From contig RPFO01000072.1 in assembly GCA_009746045.1 (NCBI GenBank), forward strand, positions 2,305,985 through 2,369,984: a stretch of DNA of 64,000 nucleotides, in the 5' to 3' direction. This document shows positions 56,237-64,000 of this stretch, in pieces. The notes under the pieces are model-generated. The model saw only the letters and a program-made list of their open reading frames with translations. It was not told the origin of the DNA and did not search any database. The first letter of the stretch is position 1. Each line of letters opens with the position of its first letter. The translations under genes were made by a program, and so were the position numbers. The stretch comes from Mesostigma viride. Its lineage: Eukaryota; Streptophyta; Mesostigmatophyceae; Mesostigmatales; Mesostigmataceae.

Positions 56237-57251
56237 TAACAGTAATGGATAGGGAGCCAAACTCTAAGGTGAGAGGAGTATCTACACTAGAGGAGGATGA
56301 CACCGTAGGACGAGGGGGAGATGGAGGTAGTGAAACCAAAACAAGGCTATCTACCGAAGGGCGAGCAAGAGGAGCAGGAAAAGAACGTCTTGGGGGTACA
56401 GCACCAGAGGTAGGGGCTGCAGGAAGGGTAGAAGTATAGTGACAGGGGGAGGACGTATTGGCTCACTGGCCCGTTGCTGGGCAGCCCTAACCTTAGGGGT
56501 ATCAGTAGGGTTACCTTGTACCTTGAAGGCAGGGGTAGGGGAAGACCGATCAGGTTTCATAGGCAATAGTAGACACTGATATGGGAGTCGTTGAAAGATG
56601 GCGCCCAAATGGTCGTCGATGACCAACGCCGTAGCCGAGGAACTCCTGCTGTGGGGTACAACACCAACCACAAGGGTCTAAACATAGGCATATACATCCA
56701 AGCGTAAAAGAGAGTGGAAGGCGATGAACAACGTTCTAGCATCGGCGACTAGCCGAATCTATTCCTAGGCACCGACTTTCCTATTCTAGCCGATTCCTAA
56801 TGAACGGATAGGAGGCACTTGAGGTGGAGGAGGTCCTACCTCTCCTCCCCCCCCACAAAGCATCTATGATGCTCGCCTAGAGCTAACGAGCATATAAGAA
56901 AACGCAGCAGCGTGCACGGAAAAGAGGTGTAGTCTAAAGGGACGCTAATCGTCCCACTATCCATCACTATTGAACCGTCAAACCCACTAGCTAACGTCAA
57001 ACAGCACCCAGCAAGGAAATGCACACACAGATGGAAAAGGAAAAGGAAAAGGAACTAGCTACGTGAGGAGTTCATCCGCTTTGAGCAGGTCTAACTTCTA
57101 GGCAGGGCGTGTCCCGAATCGGGCAGCACTACCCCCCTAGCTTGACGGCGACCCGCCCATTACCTGTCAAGAGGTTGTCTTCTTCTGTGCCCTGGCCGCG
57201 GAAGGCCTCTGGCGTATAGGGTTGCAAGGGAACTTCGTCGCGTCTACCTAA
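56237..57251 (-). other. gypsy 2 leader and gag 5' region
   Basis: Between the primer site and piggyBac-like element 2. A - frame at 56671-56351 is proline- and leucine-rich without a recognised domain; it may be the gag start. A separate short piece (56837-57050) has GAAAAGG repeats. No other gene seen. Confidence 0.45.
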
Positions 57252-57263
57252 ACCTCCGCTACC
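57252..57263 (-). other. Primer binding site of gypsy 2
   Basis: TGGTAGCGGAGG on -, two bases after the 5' LTR. It resembles the gypsy 1 site TGGTATCGGAGG and would pair with a tRNA 3' end in …ACCA, probably initiator Met. Confidence 0.75.
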
Positions 57264-57265
57264 AT

Positions 57266-57839
57266 TGTTACGTCCTGGCTCGACTCTATCCCAAACATCT
57301 CGCCTAACCTTACCTAAACTAGTGATGAGGCACCTACCGAGGAGTGAGGAGCTATATTGGCTATAAGACCTAGGACGCGACGACGCTGCTTCTCAATGCA
57401 TTCCCTTATAATACGCCATATACCGAATAAAACCAGGGTACTACGAAGGAAACAATACTACACTGCCGTGACCCAAGCCTATATGTGTTAATTCATTTAA
57501 CACACGCCGAGTGCCATTCACGAAGGACAACTGCTGCATAAATGATCGCCGACAGGCGTGTATGCTCGGGCCGACATCGACCCTCGCACACAGGACCAAC
57601 GCACGTCCACAAGGTTCACACGCAGGATAAAAGGACCACTACTAAAGTACGCAGCGCGGCGCGACTGCACCGAACCACCATACTGTACAAGTGCCACGTT
57701 ACAAGGCCCGGTACCGACCGGCCAAAAGGTCCTTACTACACGTAAGCCTAGGAAAGTCAGCGAACTGCTCCGGAATGGCTGAGGCAACAAGGGACCTAAT
57801 TTACGTCCGTAACAACAACAAAAGTTACGCGACGTAACA
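57266..57839 (-). repeat. 5' LTR of gypsy 2
   Basis: 574 bp, essentially identical to 45570-46143, followed on + by the ATTGG target duplication. Confidence 0.95.
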
Positions 57840-57844
57840 ATTGG

Positions 57845-60700
57845 ATGCCCCAATCACCGGGCCTTATGGTCCATGATATTCCTATATGACAATCGGACTG
57901 CGGATGAAAATTAACCCCGAAAACTTAATTGCTTGCACTTTCAGTGTTCCCATGAATGTCACTCATCTCATGTTCACTATTTTGTCATATCCTTCTGATT
58001 TTTGAAAATGCCGAGCGCCGGCATTGGTCCTTATCTTGTCATAGTCGAACAGCAAATCAGTACTAAACTAAATGTTGCTGCCGGGTACGTGGTCGCGTAA
58101 AACCTGAAAAAGGCCATCATATTTATCTGATCAGAATATTTATTGGTGAGCCGAATCGAGTTCACTTGTGTACGGTTGCCTAAACCATCTCCCCTTCATA
58201 CATAATCCACCAATTGTAGGCTGTAGTGGTCGGTCCCGGGCCCGCCAATCTTCACTTTTGCTTGAGACAACTACGACTTTTGTTTGAAGTATTTATGCAC
58301 CGGGCTGCCAAGCATCATCAGTGCTACAGTAACCAGCTTGAAAAGAGTGCAGTTGCCTAGCAGCGTTACACGAGTCGCTGCTTCGCAAACTAGTTTGGCC
58401 TGTGCATGTTGTCACACAGGCCCGCGTTTTAAGCTGTACGGTATCGTATCAATGAACTGTGCATAATTTTCTGCACGCGGTGCGTTGTTTGTCGGTTGTC
58501 AATCTAGTCGTACGTGCCATGAGGAAACTTGATCAGGCTAAACATCTACCAAGCAGTAAATTTACGAGTTTCTTCTTCTACAGATGTACATATATATGCC
58601 GGTCTCATTTCCGTTATTCTCAGTGAAGATATATATCAAAATTTATAATAACTTACATCAGAGTGAAAGCACCCAATCAAATATATATATATATATATAT
58701 ATGCCGAGATCACTGCCCGTTCTCACTTATTCGAGTTTGGTACTTATCGTCGATCATCCTAGCAGCGGGGGTAGAGTTTATAGGTGAACCCTGGGTATGC
58801 CCCTAAAATCGCTCAGGCTCCGCGAGAGGCCTTTATCAAGTGAGACAACAATATTCTCCGGCCAAACCAGCGCCTCTAAATATGCGTTCCAAGCCTGCTA
58901 TGGGCTGAGGACCATGTGGCAACCTTACTGTATATCCGCTATGCCTTTGCTATGTTGAAGCTTGAGATTTGTTTTTAAAATGTGATTCTTGCACCCACGG
59001 TTCATGGGGCGCCTATAGTGCACCATGATGAGCTTTCTGACGACAATGATGCAGACTAAGCGGAGTCCTCTAGATCTGTGGCCTGCCCGGCCCACTTGAG
59101 GCAGCGAGAGAAGCTACAGTAAGGCTCCCTCCCTCCTTCTCGTTGTGTATAGGGATTGAAGGGTCCTTTATTGGCACCCACGTGACGCAGTGCGCTGTGC
59201 GTCCTTTAAATTTAATCCTAGTAGCGCGGGCGGCTAGCGTTCGATAACACTTTTTGATTATCGGACCACTGCAATATACGAAGGCAAAATGAAAAAAGTT
59301 AAAACGTTAGCCTCCGACAATCTGGAGCGTTGTTGACGATGACTCGATGAGTTGACAGTTGACACCGGCCCTTGTGCTGAGTGCTGAGTGCTGACTTGTC
59401 AAGAGTTGCGACCACCAGCAAGGGAAGCAGGCCTGAATTGCTACTACTACAGCAGGTGGCGAACCGTACTAGGAATAAAGCTAGTGGGAAATTCCACGTG
59501 GCGGCAGGAAGGTGGGCTGCTTCATGGCCGTACTCAATTTTGATTTCCCCCGAAGTTATGAGGTGCTTTTATGAGGTGCTTCCACCTTTATTTTACTGTT
59601 GAGACCATGGGCAGGATTTGGGCGCGAGCTTGGGCGCATAATTCTGCGTAAACACACACATTTTTCAATGCAACCGTAGAAGCCACGCCGGCTACACTAT
59701 ACAATTGTGCATGAAAATGCCAAAGTTGGCACTTTGACGGTCGGCAACCATATTTGGTCGCAAAATGCCGTTGCTCGCAATGTGGCAGGCCATGAGATAT
59801 CCGCCATGACAACTGAACACCTTGCTAAGCTGAGGAATAATTTCCCGACGTCGCATTTTTTGAGGAACGGAAGAGACTATGGCAGAACCGGGGCATGCCG
59901 CGGGTTCCCAGCCGCCTGCTTCAGAAGACTTCCAGGCAAGATGGCCGCAGCTTATTGATTAGTTACGGGAATCTGAAAGAGCGCAATCAACTAGTGTGCA
60001 CTTTTGTTTTCTGAGGAGATACTCGCAGAAGATAAAGCATTGTGTTACCTGTAGGATGTCAGCGCGGCGCTTCAATGGAAAAGGCCGGGAAATTGATGCA
60101 GTTGCCAAATAGACCCTTACCTACTAGATGTCAACATGCCTCCTTCGTGTTCTTTCCGCAAATGTCTGCCATAGAACCATATAACTTGCCCCATGGCCGC
60201 AGATGTTCATCTCCCTGGGTTGAAAGTATCGTGTTAGCGCATCAATTAATGCGTTGTCGGTTACAATTAGTTGCTTTCCGTGGTCACTATACCCTTGTAC
60301 ATGAGCGGCTCTCTGGAGAAAACATTTCGAGAACGCATATCCAGTGCACAACGGAACGCCCTGAGACATGGGTACACGCTAATGCTGGCTGATAGTTGCT
60401 GGCGGGAAGTTTGTCGGTCTACTTGCATGGAAAGCATAGTTGCTTATTTGGACCGTGCCGCCCAGGCTATGTGTTGCCCCCCCGGTCTCTTTCTCTTCGT
60501 CCTTTGCTTCATTTCCGTGGCCTGTCTGTGTCTGTCTTTGTCCTACTGCTTCGCTAGCCAAACCCTTTGTGAAAATTGGTCGGATCCGTATTTCGTAGTC
60601 TGATTTTTCTAACCTGTTTGGCTGTGTCGCACAACCTCCTTTTTTTCTGGTTTTACCCATACTACCCCCCCGCGCTCCTTGCCTCCATTCTTGCCGCCAG
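57845..60700. other. Non-coding stretch upstream of the glutamine-rich gene
   Basis: No convincing complete gene. It contains a scrap of the RLE element's 3' end at 58628-58680 beside a (TA)n run at 58681-58701, the dispersed repeats at 58780-58960 and 59079-59150, and CACGTGACGCAGTG at 59178. A possible first exon of the downstream gene is at 59879-59935: ATG, MAEPGHAAGSQPPASEDFQ, then CAG/GCAAGA, a GC-type donor that would join in phase to 60701. That exon is speculative. Confidence 0.4.
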
Positions 60701-62407
60701 GTGGAGCTCCTCCAGAGCATGCTGGAGCTTCAGAACGCCGAGCTGGAACAGCTACGGGAGGAGCTGGCCGCCGCCTACGGTGCCGTCCACTCCCAACACT
60801 CCTCCTTAAGCGAGACACGCTCCACGGGCACATCGCCCCCGCCCCAACTGGACGAGTCCCAGGGAGGGATACAGCCCAGCCAGGGCGTGCATGCATCGGC
60901 GCACGCGGGCGGCTCGGCGGACGGTGATGGTGATGCTGATAACAATGGTCAGAGCGTGGGATTAGGGTGGGGTTCACCCCAGGTGGGCGCAGCAAGTCCG
61001 AATGAGGGCCTCCCGGTCACATCCGCAGGGTCTAGGCAGAGCAAATCAGCTGGGCAAGACCAATCAACGTGGCAGAACTGCACAACTGGGCAGCACCCTA
61101 CACCTGGCCAGGACATGGACACTGGGAACAGCAACGAGATCTTGCCTGCGCGGCCACCGGGCAGCAAGGGTCACGTCGGCAGCAGAAGCGAGGTGGTGCA
61201 GGCGGACAACCCACCCAGCACGAGGGCACCGCCAGGGAGCCGAAGGGACACGGACCGCAGGGCGTCCCAGACCCCGCGCACGACAGGGCAGCGGGGGGTC
61301 CGGGGCCAGGGGGGCCCTGGCACAGGGCACCCTGGCAGCAGTGCCCGCCGGGTACGGTTTGGCGACCAAGGGCGTGGGGGCCACGGAGACGCGGCAACGC
61401 CTCACCGTGCTGTGGTGGGCCATGCAGCGATGGGAGAAGCGGAGCGCCTCTCAACGCCTCACCTTGCTGACGGGGGGCGGAGAGGAGAGGACCCTGACCA
61501 TGACAATGATGATGATAACCACGATGATGACACAGTCCGGCGGGATCTGGACGCGGAGGGCTGGGCGGTGACACCTGGCAGCCCCGCGCCAACGTCCCTG
61601 GACAACGCGACCTTGTCCACGACGGCCGAGTCGACGGTGGTGGACCCCCCTCTGGGCGGACCGGGAGGGGACGTGCTGTGGATACCCCCACCCCCTGCTG
61701 GGTGTGACCATTGGGGTAGTCATGGGGGCATTCCTGCGGACGAGGCCGGTGGACCTGGGGGTGTTGTGTGGGGTGGGGGGGTGGCGTCCATGGGCCAGGG
61801 CCGGGTGCCTGGCGGCGTCCACCTGTCTGCTGGGCAGGAGTTTTCCTTCCGCGATTTGCAAGGGGGTAGTGATGAGTGGGAACCAGGCACTGCGGTGGCG
61901 GGTGGCAGAAGTGTTGGCCATGAAGCGCAATCAGGGGGTGCGGATGACAGTGGCATGGACCGATCCGTAGGCAGCGCGCTTGGCAGTCTCGACCAGCCAG
62001 CAGGCAGGGCACATGGTGGCGGCAGCCCACGAGCTGGTTTACGTGCCGGTAATGACCAAGACGCAGGCAGGGGCCAGGAGACTGGCAACCCACAGGCTAG
62101 ACAAGATGCTGGCGTCGACCCAGAAGCAGGCACGGGGGGGGGCGCAGGCACCGGGGGCAGCCTTCTTGTCCGTGGCGTGCAACTTGTGCGGGAGGCGGCC
62201 GCGGTGACGGCGGACGTGAACACCTCGGTGGATGGCTTCCTCGGGTCCCTGCAGGGCAACCTGGCGGGCCTGGTGCGGCATGCGGACGACGCGCGGCGCG
62301 CCAACGGTGAGATTGCGCGCCAGCTGGGCGTGCTGATCGCGACTCGTCAGCAGCAGCAACGACAGCAGCAGCAGCACCAGCACCAGCACCAGCACCAGCA
62401 CCAGCAC

Positions 62408-62461
<54 letters not shown>

Positions 62462-64000
62462 CAACAGTCCGGTCGTTCATGGAGGGTGCGGGACGGGGAA
62501 ACGGCAGCTCTGGGCCTTACTGCAAGCTTTGAGGATTCGAGCTTTGACAAGCCAGGCGAGGGGGCTGCCGCGGCAAGACTGTCGACGTCACTGCCCGATG
62601 GTAGCGGGAGCGTTGTGCCGGGAAGCAGCAGTATAGGTGGCGCCAGGGACAGTCCCCACAGTGGGTCTCGTTCTGTGGATAAGGGGATGAGCTCTGATTG
62701 GTCGAGGGCGACTGAGGCGGGCGGGCAGAGCAGGATCGCCAGCATAAGGGAGGCCGCGGGGGGTGCACCTTTTTCCCCAGCCGAGGCCGCACTATTGGAG
62801 GTGCTCGAGGCAGCAGCAGCACAAAGGCAAAGGGCGGAGTCGGTCCTGGGTTCAGATGCCAGTAGTCTTGGGCAGAGGGGGGTGACGTTGACAGCTGGCC
62901 GGGGTCCTGCTGCTGGCGGGGCCGACATGGCCACATGGGGTGATTTCCCGGGTGGACATGGGGGCGATTTATGGCAGACTTGGCCGCACAGGGTATCGAC
63001 AGGTGGCAGCCCTGCGGCGGTGGGGGATGGTGTTGGTCCTGGGGCAGATGGTAGCATTTTGCGGACAGTAGGGTACCCAGCGGAGCCGTGTGTGTGTCCC
63101 TATTGCGGCACGAAATGTCCGCACGAGGGAGTTGCTTGGAAGGGGGGTCGCGACGACCGGGTGTCCGCCGCAGAACTGGAGGGGGGTGGCACGGGGGCCG
63201 GTGCGGTGGGGGCGGTCTCTGTGACGGGGGCGACAAGGGATGGCACTGCGTTGGCAGAGATCGAGGAACGGCTGCTGGTGTGTGAGCTGGAGCTGGGGCT
63301 CATGGAGGAGAAAGCGGCCACTGCCAAGCGCGAGGAAGAGGCGGCACGCGCACAGGTGCGATTGCAGTCAAGGTGTATTGTATCATTGTGGTTTGGCCAT
63401 TTTTTGGATATGCATTCATGCGCCGTTGCCCACGTATCTGGATATAGCATCAAGGCAAGCAGCAAATAGTAAATAGGCCTCTGCCCACGGACATGTACAT
63501 GTATATCTTTGGTCATGTATATAGATATATAGTAGTATGCTCTTTCTGACAGCGCGAAGAGGTCTAAAATTTTTCCGCCATATCAATGCTGAGAGTCATA
63601 GGTGGGTTTAATAAGGGATCCTAAGGGCATGACTTTTTCTCCCGTCATGCTTTTTATTTTGCGCTGCTGATGACAGGAGCTGTCGTCATGATGCCCGCCC
63701 CGCTGCTCACACTTCTCATCATTCAAGATCGTCATCCCCACCCGATAACCACACTCAACTGTGCAGGTGGTGGACGCGCTGCGCACGATGACGGAGCTCC
63801 AGCAAGCGGCGCGCAACCTGAGCGCCTCGCTGGCAGCCCGTGCCAAGGCGGAGAGGGACCTCGATGAGTCTCTCGCGGAGAAGAGGAAGGCATTGTCCGC
63901 GCTGGATGCCGCTATCTGTCAAAAGGAGGGAGAGCTCCGAGATAGAGAGGCCCGGGTGGTCCAGGCTGGGGAAGAGCTGGAACGGAAGGAGGAAGCATTG
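60701..64000 (+). CDS. Coiled-coil, glutamine-rich protein (two exons seen, both ends missing)
   Basis: Exon 60701-63355 follows an acceptor GCCGCCAG and ends at CACAG/GTGCG; the next exon starts at 63767 after CTGTGCAG and runs open to the window end. Both are in phase zero, 885 plus 78 codons. It opens with a coiled coil, VELLQSMLELQNAELEQLRE, then a long low-complexity G/S/D/Q region, a HQ-then-Q run (62347-62467), a cysteine cluster CVCPYCGTKCPH near residue 795, and a second coiled coil starting EIEERLLVCELELGLMEEKA that continues through the second exon (KAERDLDESLAEKRKALSA). No enzyme domain is recognised. It may be a scaffold or structural protein, by composition only. The start codon and 3' end are outside what I can support. 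Confidence 0.8.
62347..62467 (+). repeat. CAG and CACCAG coding microsatellite
   Basis: CAGCAGCAG followed by about seven CACCAG units and then about 18 CAG/CAA units, coding HQ repeats then polyglutamine, in frame with the gene. Confidence 0.97.

Larger units (their letters stand above)
45570..57839 (-). mobile_element. Ty3/gypsy LTR retrotransposon 2, young insertion, 12,270 bp
   Basis: LTRs of 574 bp lie at 45570-46143 and 57266-57839. They begin TGTTACG, end GTAACA and differ at one position that I could find (C/T near 45998). The target duplication ATTGG flanks the element at 45565-45569 and 57840-57844. A primer site TGGTAGCGGAGG follows the right LTR on -, and a purine tract GTGGGGGGGAGG precedes the left LTR. 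Between them are gag, protease, RT, RNase H, only the N-terminal zinc part of integrase, then an unrecognised ORF. Two piggyBac-like elements are nested inside at 51207-52552 and 54528-56232. The coding region has frameshifts and stops, so it probably moved with enzymes supplied by other copies. Confidence 0.93.

Noticed and set aside
59879-60000. Frame MAEPGHAAGSQPPASEDFQ as certain first exon of the glutamine-rich gene.
   Set aside because: It needs a rare GC donor and a 765-bp intron; kept only as a possibility.
61098-62093. 331-codon - frame opposite the glutamine-rich gene.
   Set aside because: GC-rich shadow; the + frame has consistent splice phases and coiled coils.

Overview
The window is nuclear DNA of a eukaryote, most likely a green alga or other member of the green lineage. 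It has spliceosomal introns with GT..AG ends, a RAB18/RABC-type small GTPase, and a DEAD-box RNA helicase that resembles the plant chloroplast RH39 family and begins with a transit-peptide-like leader. I cannot name the species. By length the window is mostly transposable elements, many nested, around three host genes.

Layout. 1-6970: the right-hand part of a CACTA (EnSpm) DNA transposon with a six-exon TNP2-type transposase on + and a divergent second gene on - that runs off the left edge; a (GGAA)n tract lies in that gene's presumed intron. The CACTA end sits inside the integrase of a decayed Ty3/gypsy element on - (6971 to about 13160). 13160-17100 holds palindromes, a GGTAC-rich patch and LINE remnants. 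17102-26413 (-): nine-exon helicase gene, 653 aa. 26414-28212: space between two head-to-head genes. 28213-37901 (+): Rab GTPase gene; its introns hold a hAT-like element (29258-30873) and copia-like pieces (32042-36145). 39262-45569: a mosaic of LINE 3' ends, an RLE-type non-LTR element and a 385-bp MITE. 45570-57839: a 12,270-bp Ty3/gypsy element with near-identical 574-bp LTRs and a 5-bp target duplication, interrupted by two TTAA-flanked piggyBac-like elements. 57840-60700: non-coding repeats. 60701-64000 (+): exons of a coiled-coil, glutamine-rich protein that continues beyond the window.

The two complete host genes reconstruct with every splice junction in frame. Helicase motifs Q to VI and Rab motifs G1 to G5 are all present, so both are probably functional despite introns loaded with repeats. 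Most retroelement ORFs are broken by frameshifts or stops. The CACTA transposase is intact.

The most interesting signals are: (1) repeated local duplication of exon-intron junctions in both host genes; (2) a very recently inserted gypsy element with a dead pol, no integrase core and an unrecognised 3' ORF; (3) a piggyBac-like element whose removal restores the gypsy reading frame through a single TTAA; (4) a MITE carrying three stem-loop repeats with a compensatory change, whose empty site is present in the same window.
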